Assembly: GCF_004343505.1 (NCBI RefSeq)
Contig: NZ_SLXU01000001.1
Location: forward strand, 124,001-188,000
Reading direction: 5' to 3'
Length of the DNA: 64,000 nucleotides
From: Rhodovulum bhavnagarense
Lineage (GTDB): Bacteria; Pseudomonadota; Alphaproteobacteria; Rhodobacterales; Rhodobacteraceae
The notes under the pieces: generated by a model
What the model was told of the DNA's origin: nothing
The model's database searches: none
What the model saw: only the letters and a program-made list of their open reading frames with translations
Part shown: one piece after another, positions 17,185-26,590 of the stretch
How positions within the stretch are numbered: the first letter of the stretch is position 1
Layout of the letters: each line of letters starts with the position of its first letter
Program-made: the position numbers and the translations under genes

Positions 17185-18732
17185 CTAGCCCTCATGCCCG
17201 GTGGCGAGGACAGCCTCGATATAGCCATCGCGGTCGAAAAGCTGTGTCGAGGTGTCCTCAAGAAAGTTGGTGATCGGACCGGCCAGCACCGCCAGACCCG
17301 CCATGAGGGCAATCGCCGCGATCACAGCCGCCAGTTCCAGCGGCGTCGCGGGGGACGGTGCATCGGTGGGCTGGGCCTCTGTTTGTGGTGTGTCGGGGGG
17401 GGTGGTTTCGGTCGCGGTTGATTTCCAGAACAGCACGCTGCCTGCCCGTGCCAGGCCAACGATCGTCAGAAGCGACCCGACAAGGATCACCGACCAACCG
17501 ACGACCAGGTGTTCGGGCGCACGCAGCGCGTCCAGCACCATCAGCTTTCCAAGAAAGCCCGACAGGGGCGGCATACCCGCCATACCGATGGCCGCGGCAA
17601 AGAAGATCGCCGCATACAGCCCGTTCTGCACCGTGGCGGACTGCGGGCTCAGCCTGTCGCTGCCCCGGCGTGTCAACACGAGATCGGCCAGCAGGAACAG
17701 CGCGGCCCCGGCAAGGGTCGAATGCAAAAGGTAATAAAGCGCAGCCGTCGTCGCCTGCGGCGTGAACGCGGCCACTGCCAGCATCAGCGTCCCCATCGAA
17801 CCCACGACAGAGAAGGCCAGCATCGGCATCAGTCGCCTTGCCCCCATCACGCCGACCGCCCCGACCGCCATCGTGATCGCCGCTGCCGGGAACAGCCATG
17901 TGCCCGGCAACCCGTTGGTTGCAATGACATCGGGGCCAAAGACCACCGTGTGCATCCGCAAGATCGCGTAGGCGCCGACCTTGGTCATCACGGCAAACAG
18001 GGCGGCGACCGGTGCGGGCGCGTTCGCATAGGTGCCTGGCAACCAGAACTGCACCGGGAAAAGCGCGGCCTTGATTGCGAATACGATCATCAACAGCATC
18101 GCCGCGACGCGCACGAGGGCGGCATCCTCAAGAGGGATCTCGCGCACCCGCAGCGCAAGGTCCGCGATGTTCAACGTACCGGTCGTTGCGTAAAGCGTGC
18201 CCAGCGCGAACAGGAACAGGGTGGACCCGGCAAGGTTCATCACCACGTATTGAAGCCCCGCGCGAAGGCGCACGCCGCCCCCGCCATGGATCATCAGACC
18301 GTAAGAGGCGATCAGCAAGACCTCGAAGAAGACGAAAAGGTTGAAGGCGTCCCCGGTCAGGAACGCGCCGCAGATCCCCATCAACTGGAACTGGAACAGC
18401 GCGTGGAAATGCCGCCCGCGCCGGTCCCATCCACTGGCCGCGGCATGGGTAAGAACGATCAGTGCCAATACCGCGGTCAGCAGCACGAGAATTGCCGAAA
18501 GCCGGTCCAGAACCAGCACGATGCCAAAGGGGGCAGGCCAGTCGCCCAGCCGGTAGACATGGGTTTCCCCACCTGCGGCCAGCACGGTCAGCCCCAGCGC
18601 GATGAACGCCAGCGCGAGCGCGCCCGCGAAAGAGGCTGCGCGCGCCAGCGTGATGTCGTGGCGCATGACAAAGGCGATCACCGGAGCCAGCAGCGCGGGC
18701 AGGATGACGGGGGCAATGATCCAGTGATTCAT
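17185..18732 (-). CDS. mnhD: Na+/H+ antiporter subunit D (MrpD/PhaD)
   Basis: A 515-residue polytopic subunit homologous to complex I NuoM/NuoN, with about fourteen helices. Visible family blocks are GDAFNLFVFFEVLLIASYGLM, with the Glu of the proton channel, and KAALFPVQFWLPGTYANAP, with the conserved Lys and Pro. The C-terminal 60 residues include a Thr/Pro-rich cytosolic linker before a last helix. It overlaps mnhC by 4 bp (ATGA). Confidence 0.94.
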   Translation of the reverse strand: MNHWIIAPVILPALLAPVIAFVMRHDITLARAASFAGALALAFIALGLTVLAAGGETHVYRLGDWPAPFGIVLVLDRLSAILVLLTAVLALIVLTHAAASGWDRRGRHFHALFQFQLMGICGAFLTGDAFNLFVFFEVLLIASYGLMIHGGGGVRLRAGLQYVVMNLAGSTLFLFALGTLYATTGTLNIADLALRVREIPLEDAALVRVAAMLLMIVFAIKAALFPVQFWLPGTYANAPAPVAALFAVMTKVGAYAILRMHTVVFGPDVIATNGLPGTWLFPAAAITMAVGAVGVMGARRLMPMLAFSVVGSMGTLMLAVAAFTPQATTAALYYLLHSTLAGAALFLLADLVLTRRGSDRLSPQSATVQNGLYAAIFFAAAIGMAGMPPLSGFLGKLMVLDALRAPEHLVVGWSVILVGSLLTIVGLARAGSVLFWKSTATETTPPDTPQTEAQPTDAPSPATPLELAAVIAAIALMAGLAVLAGPITNFLEDTSTQLFDRDGYIEAVLATGHEG

Positions 18733-19088
18733 GCGCTGGCATCCCCGTTTTCGGCATCGTCCTCGCGTTCCATGTCGATCCGGTCATGCCCGTTTTCAAG
18801 GAAGGCGCCGAGCGCGATCATCACCAGAACCGCCGTCATCCCGAAAGAAATCACAATGGCCGTCAGAACCAGGGCCTGCGGCAGCGGATCGGTATAGGTC
18901 GCATCGGCGTATTTCGAAAGGATCGGCGGGGCGTCAACCGCCAGGCGGCCCGAGGCAAACAGGAACACGTTCACCGCGTAAGACAACAGCGCCAGTCCCA
19001 GGATCACCGGAAATGCCCTGAGCCGCAGCACCAGGTAGATGCCGCCTGCCGTCATGATGCCAACCGCGCTTGCAATCACGAGTTCCAT
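18729..19088 (-). CDS. mnhC: Na+/H+ antiporter subunit C (MrpC/PhaC)
   Basis: A NuoK-like membrane subunit of 119 residues with three helices. GIYLVLRLRAFPVILGLALLS and the later DPLPQALVLTAIVISFG are typical. The acidic C-terminal tail (MEREDDAENGDASA) is a small extension. It begins one base beyond the stop of the mrpA gene. Confidence 0.93.
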   Translation of the reverse strand: MELVIASAVGIMTAGGIYLVLRLRAFPVILGLALLSYAVNVFLFASGRLAVDAPPILSKYADATYTDPLPQALVLTAIVISFGMTAVLVMIALGAFLENGHDRIDMEREDDAENGDASA

Positions 19089-19089
19089 C

Positions 19090-21966
19090 TCAGCCCCCCT
19101 CTGCCTGCGCCGCCTCGACCCGCCGGGAGGGGTCGTAATCCATCGGTTCTACATTGACGGTTTCCCCGGCAAATCGCGCGATGCGCGAGAGGCTGTAAAG
19201 CATCAGCATCACAGCGCCAAGCACGGTCAAGAACACGCCCAGGTCAAACAGGAAAGCCGAGCCCAGCCCGAATTTCTTGATCCCCGGCAAGTCGAAATAG
19301 CCATAGGCGCTTGTCAGGAATGGCTTGCCCGCCAGCCACGCGCCCGCACCGGTCAGACCAGCGATCACCGCGCCAAGACCGATCATCGTGTGATACTCGA
19401 TCTTCTGCCGGGCCTGCGCCCACGCAAAACCCGAAGCCATGTACTGCATCAACAGCGCGATCGAGATCACCAGACCCGCGATAAATCCGCCACCTGGCTG
19501 GTTGTGGCCACGCAAGAAGATGTAGATGCCCACCATGACGGCGATCGGCATCATGGCGCGCGTGGCGACCACCATCATCAGGGGGTGCCGGTCTCGCGAA
19601 CGGTCGTTGGAGTAATCGGAATTTCGTAGCCGACGTGCCGCCGGACCGTCCAGCAACGCCTCCATCAGCGCAAAGATGGTCAGGCCCGCAATTCCCAGGA
19701 CGATGATCTCGCCGTAGGTATCGTAACCGCGAAAGTCCACCAGGATCACGTTGACAACGTTCGTGCCACCGCCGCCGGTATAGGAATTGGCAAGGTGGAA
19801 ATCGGAAATCACGCTGACATCGCGCAAAAGGAACGCAAAGGTCAGCATGGCAACGCCCACCCCGGCGGTCACCGCGATGGCCCCATCGCGCGCGCGCCGG
19901 GCGGGCGAGCTTTCGCAAGGCGTTTCCTTGGGCAGGAAATGCAGCGCCAGCAAAAGCAGCATGATCGTCACGGTCTCGACCGAGATCTGGGTCAAGGCAA
20001 GGTCGGGCGCGGAAAGGTAGATGAAACCGCCTGAAACCATCAGGCCGATGATCCCGATCACGACGAGGGCCTGGAAGCGTTGCCGGTGCAGTCCGACCAT
20101 CGAGGCCACGGCCACCGCCAGCAATACCCAACCCACCGCGACCACGGCCGGAACCGGCAGCATCTCGCGGGTGGGCGCGCCCAGCCCGCCACCGCTCCAG
20201 GCGATGTAGCCCATGGCCACGGTTGCGGCGATGAAAATCGCCAGGTAACGGCTTATCGCGCCGTTATGCAGCCCGCTGCTGACCCTGTCCGAGACCGCCG
20301 TCAGCCCGTTCACCAGCCCGTCAAAGATTGCCTTGGCCTCTGGGCGGGGCGCGGCCTGCCATACCCTGTCAAGCGGTCGGTGCAGCGCCAGCAGCACGAA
20401 CCCGCCCGCCACGGCGATGATCGACATGAACAGCGCGGGCGTGATGCCGTGCCACAATTTCAGGTAGACATTCAGCGACTCGCCGGTCACCGCGCCGGCG
20501 GCCACGTTGACCAGCGGCCCGGCCACAGCCGCGGGGAAAATGCCGATCACGATCACCAGCATCGCCAGAAGTGCGGGCGAGGCCCACATGCCGAGGGGCG
20601 GGTCGTGCGGTTTGGACGGGTAGTCGTCGCGCACGGGGCCCAGGAACACATGGGCGATGAAGCGGAAGGAATAGGCCACCGACAAGACCGCGCCCAGGGT
20701 GGCCAGAACCGGCACCGCGTAATGGCTGCCGGCCCAGACGGTGTGCGCGGCCTCTTCGAGCATCAATTCCTTCGAAAGGAACCCGTTCAACAGCGGGATG
20801 CCCGCCATCGACAGCGCGGTAATCGTGCCCAGCGCCGCGGTCACGGGCATCAGCCGGGCAAGGCCGCCAAGCCGCTTTATGTCGCGGGTATGCGCCTCGT
20901 GATCGACGATCCCGGCGGTCATGAAAAGCGCCGCCTTGAAAGTCAGGTGGTTCAGCACGTGGAACACCGCCGCCGCCGCCGCCATCTTGGTGCCAAAGCC
21001 CAGAAGCATCGTCAGAAGACCAAGGTGGCTGACCGTCGAATAGGCCAGCAGCGCCTTGAGATCGTCCTTGAACAGCGCGATCACCGCGCCCAGGACCATC
21101 GTGATCAGACCCGTCGTGGCAACGATGTAGAACCACGCCTCGGTCCCGGCCAGAACCGGCCACATCCGCGCCATCAGGAATACGCCCGCCTTTACCATCG
21201 TGGCCGAGTGCAGGTAGGCCGACACCGGCGTGGGGGCGGCCATCGCGTGCGGCAACCAGAAATGGAAAGGAAACTGCGCCGATTTGGCAAAGGCCCCGAT
21301 CAGGATCAGGATCAGCGCGGGGATGTACCATTCCGAGGCGCGGATCGCCTCGCCCTGTTGCAGGATATCGGTCAACTCGTAGCTGCCCACGATATTGCCC
21401 AGGATCAGCATGCCCCCGATCATCGCCAGCCCCCCCGCGCCGGTAACAGCCAGCGCCATGCGCGCGCCTTGTCGACCCTCGGGAAGGTGTTTCCAATAGC
21501 CGATCAGCAAGAACGAAGTCAGGCTGGTCAGTTCCCAGAAAATAAGTAAAAGCAATATGTTGTCAGAGATCACGATGCCCAGCATCGCGCCCTGGAACAA
21601 CAGAAGGTAGGTGTAGAACTGTCCCATCGGGTCGTCGGCCGACAGGTAAAAGCGGGCATAAAGCGTGATCAGCAGGCCCATCCCGAGGATCATCCCCGCG
21701 AACATAAGGCCCAGACCGTCGAGGAAAAAGCTGACCGATAGCCCCAGTTGCGGCAGCCACTCTATCCGGGTCTCGATGACCTCGCCCTGCATCACCTGCG
21801 GCGCCAAAAGACCCAGCATCACCAGCGCCAGCGCGGTGGGCAGCGCGGTAAAGCTGGCACAGGCTGTTCGGCCCGCACGCACCATGACCCCCGGCACCAG
21901 TGCGCCGAGGAAGGGCAGAAGGGCAATGATCGGAAGAAAGCTGTTGCCGCTGGTCATCCCTGTCAC
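19090..21966 (-). CDS. mnhA: Na+/H+ antiporter fused subunit A/B (MrpA', PhaAB-type)
   Basis: The large subunit of the Mrp/Pha monovalent cation/proton antiporter, 958 residues. Residues about 1-500 are NuoL-like, with LLLIFWELTSLTSFLLIG and SAQFPFHFWLPHAMAAPTPVS (proton-channel Glu and Lys). DUF4040-like and MrpB-like parts follow, including GGGTNVVNVILVDFRGYDT and RGHNQPGGGFIAGLV near residue 850. The A-B fusion and gene order A'-C-D-E-F-G define the group-2 operons of alphaproteobacteria such as Sinorhizobium pha. It serves Na+/K+ and pH homeostasis. Start GTG 21966 has AGGAACG upstream; ATG 21957 is the alternative. Confidence 0.94.
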   Translation of the reverse strand: MTGMTSGNSFLPIIALLPFLGALVPGVMVRAGRTACASFTALPTALALVMLGLLAPQVMQGEVIETRIEWLPQLGLSVSFFLDGLGLMFAGMILGMGLLITLYARFYLSADDPMGQFYTYLLLFQGAMLGIVISDNILLLLIFWELTSLTSFLLIGYWKHLPEGRQGARMALAVTGAGGLAMIGGMLILGNIVGSYELTDILQQGEAIRASEWYIPALILILIGAFAKSAQFPFHFWLPHAMAAPTPVSAYLHSATMVKAGVFLMARMWPVLAGTEAWFYIVATTGLITMVLGAVIALFKDDLKALLAYSTVSHLGLLTMLLGFGTKMAAAAAVFHVLNHLTFKAALFMTAGIVDHEAHTRDIKRLGGLARLMPVTAALGTITALSMAGIPLLNGFLSKELMLEEAAHTVWAGSHYAVPVLATLGAVLSVAYSFRFIAHVFLGPVRDDYPSKPHDPPLGMWASPALLAMLVIVIGIFPAAVAGPLVNVAAGAVTGESLNVYLKLWHGITPALFMSIIAVAGGFVLLALHRPLDRVWQAAPRPEAKAIFDGLVNGLTAVSDRVSSGLHNGAISRYLAIFIAATVAMGYIAWSGGGLGAPTREMLPVPAVVAVGWVLLAVAVASMVGLHRQRFQALVVIGIIGLMVSGGFIYLSAPDLALTQISVETVTIMLLLLALHFLPKETPCESSPARRARDGAIAVTAGVGVAMLTFAFLLRDVSVISDFHLANSYTGGGGTNVVNVILVDFRGYDTYGEIIVLGIAGLTIFALMEALLDGPAARRLRNSDYSNDRSRDRHPLMMVVATRAMMPIAVMVGIYIFLRGHNQPGGGFIAGLVISIALLMQYMASGFAWAQARQKIEYHTMIGLGAVIAGLTGAGAWLAGKPFLTSAYGYFDLPGIKKFGLGSAFLFDLGVFLTVLGAVMLMLYSLSRIARFAGETVNVEPMDYDPSRRVEAAQAEGG

Positions 21967-22126
21967 CGGTCGTTCCTGTCGATTCGTATGCTTAAACGGA
22001 TTTCGGCCCGCGGAAAACGCGCACCGACAATATATTGGGGCTTGGCGGTGCGAATTCCCCCCGCTTTGTCCTTTTCACAGCATGGGCCGGGGGGCGGGCG
22101 ATCAAATATCCGTCAGGGGACGCAAT

Positions 22127-23470
22127 TCATTGCCACGCGCCCTGCGTGCCGCCCTGTCCGGCCGGGCCCTTGCCGGGGCGGCCGCTTCCATCCGCATTGA
22201 ATACCGGGCGCGGCACCGGACCGGTCAGGGCGGGCCGATAGCCCAGTACGAAGGCACCCCATCCAGCGCACCACAGACCGGCAGCCAGGTTCAAAAGCCC
22301 CTCGTAGGCGTCAAACCAGATAGGCGCTGCCAGGCGGGTCAGGGCCGCCGTCCAGATCGCGCCAAAGGCGATCAACAACGCCGGCCCAAGCCGCAGTTCG
22401 GCGCCATCGCGTCGGGCCGCCGCCCGTGCCGCGATCGACAGGGCAAGTCCGCCCATTGCCCCCATCATGAGGGCATGGATCGTATCGCTCTCGCGCCAGG
22501 GCAGGGGAAAGAGACATGCCAGCCCCGTCAGAACCAGCCCCGGTGGCAGCCATGCAAAACTCAGATGCAGCATCGCGGCGGGGGCATAGCCGCGCACGGC
22601 CAGCCCCCGCCAGCCCCACATCCGCCAAAGTTGTGCCAGCCCCGCCGCGATCAGCAGCCCGGCGCCCAGGGTCCAGCGGTTTGCCAGTGTGGCGGCCAGC
22701 GCGGCCAGCAACAAGACAAGCCCCGTGCGATTGGCCAGGGGATGCAGGCGGGGCATCGGCCCCTCGCCCTTTTGCCGCAGGCTGTTGGCGGTAAAGGCCG
22801 GCGTCATCCCGCCGGCGATCACCGAAACCTTGACGGCAAAGAACAGCACCAGAATGCGTGTCGACTGCGCCGGGTCGGGCCATGCCAGCCACCCGGTTGC
22901 CGAGGCGATAAAGGCGGCATCGGCCAGCCCCAGCAAGGCAATCGTGAAGGGCAGGAAACTGCGTTGCCACATCCCTTGGGCCCAGACCGCGCGGGCAAAG
23001 AGACCGGCAAAGACTGCGTAGAATACAAGCCCCGGCGCCAGCACCACGCCCAGCGGCAGCCGCTCTCCCAGCGCCAGCGCGATCCGCGCGAACAGCCACA
23101 CCCCCGCCAGCGCCGCCAGCCCCGTGCCGGTCAACCGCCGCCCGCCGGTCCAGTTGGGCATCGCGGTCAGAAAAAATGCCGCCATGCAAGCCCCGCCAAA
23201 GCCCACGGTCATCTCGTGGGCATGCCACAGCGTCGACGTGCCGAGGCTGGGCACGGGCAGGCCGAGGTCATAACCCCATTGCCACCAGCCCAGCGCGATC
23301 ACCGCCCATAGGCCAGCAAGAGTGAAAAACACGCGATGTGGGGAAAGAAGGATGTCGCTAAACAGACGGCCCGTTGCCTGAGCGGCCTGACCGCCACCCT
23401 GGCCCCTGCCACGGCCAACGCCCCTGCCACGACCTGTGCCTCGGCCGTCCGGAGATCCGCCCTCGTTCAT
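22127..23470 (-). CDS. nnrS: NnrS family membrane protein
   Basis: A polytopic inner-membrane protein of 447 residues with about twelve helices. The N-terminal FFTLAGLWAVIALGWWQWG, WHAHEMTVGFGGACMAAFFLTA and MPNWTGGRRL are hallmarks of NnrS, a haem- and copper-containing protein that protects against nitric oxide stress. The first 30 residues are unusual: a Gly/Arg-rich stretch (GRGTGRGRGVGRGRGQGGGQ). Translation could begin inside that stretch. An inverted repeat lies 16 bp upstream of the ATG. No denitrification genes are present in the window. Confidence 0.88.
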   Translation of the reverse strand: MNEGGSPDGRGTGRGRGVGRGRGQGGGQAAQATGRLFSDILLSPHRVFFTLAGLWAVIALGWWQWGYDLGLPVPSLGTSTLWHAHEMTVGFGGACMAAFFLTAMPNWTGGRRLTGTGLAALAGVWLFARIALALGERLPLGVVLAPGLVFYAVFAGLFARAVWAQGMWQRSFLPFTIALLGLADAAFIASATGWLAWPDPAQSTRILVLFFAVKVSVIAGGMTPAFTANSLRQKGEGPMPRLHPLANRTGLVLLLAALAATLANRWTLGAGLLIAAGLAQLWRMWGWRGLAVRGYAPAAMLHLSFAWLPPGLVLTGLACLFPLPWRESDTIHALMMGAMGGLALSIAARAAARRDGAELRLGPALLIAFGAIWTAALTRLAAPIWFDAYEGLLNLAAGLWCAGWGAFVLGYRPALTGPVPRPVFNADGSGRPGKGPAGQGGTQGAWQ

Positions 23471-23484
23471 CGACGCCCCGCTAT

Positions 23485-23505
23485 TCCTGATTTGTTTTAT
23501 CAGGA
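23485..23505. promoter_or_regulatory. inverted repeat upstream of nnrS (candidate operator)
   Basis: TCCTGAT and ATCAGGA arms (7 bp, perfect) are separated by TTGTTTT. The site is 15 bp upstream of the nnrS start codon and looks like a dimer-binding operator. It does not match the NnrR or Fnr consensus. An Rrf2-type regulator (NsrR/IscR/RirA class) is one possibility, not shown. Confidence 0.4.
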
Positions 23506-23564
23506 TAAGGCGGCGCGCGGCACATCACAACGCAGCCGAGATGCGACCGATCCGCGCCGGGTGC

Positions 23565-24539
23565 TCAGTTCCGGCGGATCAGCCCGACAAGTGGCATGAT
23601 GGTCTTGTCCACCACCGGCACCAGCGCCGCCCCCAGCGCCAGGCCGAAAATGCCAGATCCCAGCGCCGTTAGCCCCCATTCCACCGCGCCCCCGATCGGG
23701 GGGAAGACATGGCCGGCCCCGACCGCGAATTCATGCAGCAGATGCGCAGGTGCCGCCAGGCCAAAGACCTCGAGGCTGTGCAGGACGATGCCGCCACCGA
23801 CCCACAGCATCGCCAGTGTGCCGACCGTGGACAGCAGGTTCAGAACCGAGGGCATCACCCGCACAAGCGCTCGCCCCGCCGCCGCCACGATCCGCGACCC
23901 CGACCTGGCCAGCGCGACCCCGGCATCGTCCGCCTTCACGATCAGGGCGACCGCGCCATAGACCAGGAAGGTCAGGAAAAGTCCCACCAATGCCAGCGAA
24001 AGCGCCTTGTTCACCAGCGGGATATCCGCGGGCAGCGCGGCAAGCGTGATTGCCATGATCTCGGCAGACAGGATCAGGTCGGTCTTGATCGCCGAGCGGA
24101 CCTTGCGTTCCTCGAACTGCGCCAGTTCCGCAGGGGTTTGCGGGGCGGCCGAGAGATCGGTATCGGTCTTGTGGCGATGGGTCGGTGCAAGCCAGTGATG
24201 CACCTTTTCGGCCCCCTCGAAAGCCAGGAAAAGCCCGCCCAGCAGCAGGATCGGCTGCACCGCCCAGGGCGCGAAGAACGACAGGGCCAATGCGCCGGGC
24301 ATCAAGAGGACCAGCTTGTTGATCAACGAGCCCCGCGCGATGCGCAGCACGATCGGCAATTCCCGTCTCGCAGCAAGCCCGGTGACATAGCTCGGCGTCA
24401 CGGCGGTGTCGTCGATCACGACCCCGGCCGATTTGGTCCCCGCCTTGTAGGCATGTGCTGCCGCATCGTCGAGAGAGGCCGCTGCCGCCTTGGCGATCAG
24501 GGTGACATCGTCGAGCAGAGCAAGAAGTCCGGAACTCAT
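23565..24539 (-). CDS. DUF808 family (YedI-like) membrane protein
   Basis: A 324-residue inner-membrane protein. It begins MSSGLLALLDDVTLIAKAAA followed by a conserved VVIDDTAVTPSYVTG block, the DUF808 signature, and has roughly six to eight hydrophobic segments. Function is unknown in the family; E. coli YedI is a homologue. ATG 24539 begins the conserved block; an ATG at 24572 lies upstream. It is followed by nnrS on the same strand, about 95 bp away. Confidence 0.87.
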   Translation of the reverse strand: MSSGLLALLDDVTLIAKAAAASLDDAAAHAYKAGTKSAGVVIDDTAVTPSYVTGLAARRELPIVLRIARGSLINKLVLLMPGALALSFFAPWAVQPILLLGGLFLAFEGAEKVHHWLAPTHRHKTDTDLSAAPQTPAELAQFEERKVRSAIKTDLILSAEIMAITLAALPADIPLVNKALSLALVGLFLTFLVYGAVALIVKADDAGVALARSGSRIVAAAGRALVRVMPSVLNLLSTVGTLAMLWVGGGIVLHSLEVFGLAAPAHLLHEFAVGAGHVFPPIGGAVEWGLTALGSGIFGLALGAALVPVVDKTIMPLVGLIRRN

Positions 24540-24623
24540 GGAATGTGCATCCTTTTGGCTGACGGGCCGCATCCTGGCGCGAAGCTCGCGCCGTTGCAGC
24601 CCCTGTCATGGGGCTTGCCGTTT

Positions 24624-26243
24624 TCAGCCCTCGGGTGTGGGCGGCCATTGCGCGCCGCGTTTTTCCATGTATGGGCGGAAATATTCACGGAATGCCGGAA
24701 AGCCCTCTGCCAACATCAGGAAGGACTCGCGCTCGACGACCAGAACCTTGGTATCTTCCAGCGCATGAACAGTGGTCTGGCGCCGGGTGGCGCCAAGGAT
24801 CAGCCGTTCGCCGAAATGGCCGCCGGGGCCGATGATGCGCCTTGTCACCTCGCCGGTGGCGGGATCCTTGCGTTCCATTTCCACAGCGCCCGAGATCACC
24901 GAATAGAATCCGTCCGACCGGTGCCCGGCCTCGTAGACCGTATCGCCCGAACGGTAATGGATATACCTGAGCTGTGGCCGGGCCTGCGGGCGCAATTGTA
25001 CCAGGTTTCGTGCGCCCAGGATGTCCAGCAGCCAGTTGAACATGACCCTGATCCGTGTTGCCACACCGGGCAGAAGCGCAAGGTAATAGGACCGCCAGAG
25101 TATCCACGCGAAAAGGCCGGTGAACTGGGTGCCGAAAATCTCGGCGACGCCTCGCCGAGCGCCCAGCGAGGCCAGCGCCCCCCGTGAGGTGTAGTGGAAC
25201 GGCCTGGGGGATTTACCCTTTAGCGTGGCGGCGATGTTTTGAGCGAGTTGTTTGGCCTCGCGCACGGCGAATTGCGCGGTAGGCGGCGCGAAATCGGCCC
25301 GCTCAGCAGCGCCATCCCTGAGCGGGATCAGTGCGCAATCGCCTAGCGCCCAGACATTCGTGCCCCCCTTCACGCGCAGGGTCCGGTCGACCTTGAGGCG
25401 CCCGTGCTGATGGGGCAGGGCCATACGCGCGACAACCGGCAGGGGCGCGTTGCCGATCGTGGCCACGATGGTGCGGGTGTCGATCACCTCGCCGCCGGTG
25501 GTGACCATTTGCGTGCCCGTGGCGCTGACCACGCCGGTATTCAGCTTTAGCGTAATCCCATGTTTTTCGAGTTGCTCTGCCGCGTAATCACCCAGCCGCG
25601 CGGGCATTTCGCCCAGGATACGGCCGGCATATTCAACCAGGATCACGCGCACTTCGGAGGGCGCGATATTGGGATAATAGGGCAGCGACCTGTCGATAAG
25701 TTCTTTCAACTCACCTACGGTTTCTACGCCCGAAAAACCGCCTCCCACAACCGTGAAGGTCAGCGCGCCGCGCTTCGTTTCCGGCACTTGGCTGACCTGG
25801 GCGTGTTCGAGCTGCTCGATCACGTGACCGCGCAGGCGCCGGGCATCCTCCAGTGTCTTCATCCTCAGCGCGTGCTCTTCCAGGCCCGGCATGCGCGACA
25901 GGTCCGCACCCAGCCCCAGTGCGATCACCAGGTGGTCATAAGGCACCTCGGTCGGGCGGCGCTGGATGCCTTGGAACACGGTGATGATGCGCCGCTCGAA
26001 ATCGACGCTGTCCACCACCGCCTTGCGCACATGTACGCCCTTGAGCAGCACCCGCAACGATGACACCGCATGGGCGGGCGTGATCGAACCCGCGCCGACC
26101 TCGGGCAATAGCGGTTGAAAAACGAAATAATTCTCGTCGTTGATGAGTTCGATCTGCGCCTTGCGGCCCAGTTGCCGGCGCAGGGCGCGCGCGGCATACA
26201 TCCCGCCGAAGCCGCCGCCGAGGATGACGATGCGTGTGGTCAC
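24624..26243 (-). CDS. type-II NADH dehydrogenase-like FAD oxidoreductase fused to a cyclic-nucleotide-binding domain
   Basis: 539 residues. The N-terminus TTRIVILGGGFGGMYAARAL is the FAD Rossmann GxGxxG site. TVVGGGFSGVETVGEL is the second dinucleotide site (NADH), and NVWALGDCALIPLRDG is the flavin-binding block of NDH-2 enzymes. Residues about 350-410 form the membrane-associating region. Residues about 420-530 are a Crp-like cNMP domain, with GHFGERLILGATRRQTTVHAL resembling the phosphate-binding cassette. NDH-2 passes electrons from NADH to quinone without pumping protons. The fusion suggests ligand control of activity or localisation. It is probably single-gene, divergent from nothing nearby. 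Confidence 0.9.
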   Translation of the reverse strand: MTTRIVILGGGFGGMYAARALRRQLGRKAQIELINDENYFVFQPLLPEVGAGSITPAHAVSSLRVLLKGVHVRKAVVDSVDFERRIITVFQGIQRRPTEVPYDHLVIALGLGADLSRMPGLEEHALRMKTLEDARRLRGHVIEQLEHAQVSQVPETKRGALTFTVVGGGFSGVETVGELKELIDRSLPYYPNIAPSEVRVILVEYAGRILGEMPARLGDYAAEQLEKHGITLKLNTGVVSATGTQMVTTGGEVIDTRTIVATIGNAPLPVVARMALPHQHGRLKVDRTLRVKGGTNVWALGDCALIPLRDGAAERADFAPPTAQFAVREAKQLAQNIAATLKGKSPRPFHYTSRGALASLGARRGVAEIFGTQFTGLFAWILWRSYYLALLPGVATRIRVMFNWLLDILGARNLVQLRPQARPQLRYIHYRSGDTVYEAGHRSDGFYSVISGAVEMERKDPATGEVTRRIIGPGGHFGERLILGATRRQTTVHALEDTKVLVVERESFLMLAEGFPAFREYFRPYMEKRGAQWPPTPEG

Positions 26244-26332
26244 TGGTGAGTCTCCTGTGCTGCTGCCAGCCTAACGCATCCGTGGGGCAGGGCTAGTGGC
26301 GCGTCGCCGCCCCGGCCTGAAAACCCGGAACG

Positions 26333-26358
26333 AAAAAAGGCGCCCACGGCGGGGCGCC
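26333..26358 (-). terminator. rho-independent terminator of the first cold-shock gene
   Basis: On the minus strand GGCGCC pairs with GGCGCC across an 8-base loop and is followed by six T residues (A6 at 26333-26338 on the plus strand). It lies 26 bp beyond the cold-shock stop. Confidence 0.75.
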
Positions 26359-26383
26359 CTTCACGTCTTGGCTTTTCCCAGGC

Positions 26384-26590
26384 TTAGGCCAGGGCGATAT
26401 TCGTCGCCGACTCGCGGCCGTCACGGCCGGGTTCGATGTCGAAGGTCACTTTCTGGTTGTCAGCAAGCGTGCGCAGACCGGCGCGTTCCAGTGCAGTGAT
26501 ATGCACGAACACATCTTTCTTGCCGCCATCGGGGGCGATGAAGCCAAAGCCTTTGGTTTCGTTGAACCATTTCACGGTGCCAGTAGCCAT
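26384..26590 (-). CDS. cold-shock protein (CspA family)
   Basis: A single-stranded nucleic-acid-binding OB-fold protein of 68 residues. [18 protein letters not shown] carries RNP-1 (KGFGFI) and [15 protein letters not shown] carries RNP-2 (VFVHI). It acts as an RNA chaperone. A second, clearly paralogous gene of the same length lies at 27356-27562. An upstream GGAGAC sequence serves as the ribosome-binding site. Whether it is cold-inducible cannot be told from the sequence. Confidence 0.95.
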   Translation of the reverse strand: MATGTVKWFNETKGFGFIAPDGGKKDVFVHITALERAGLRTLADNQKVTFDIEPGRDGRESATNIALA

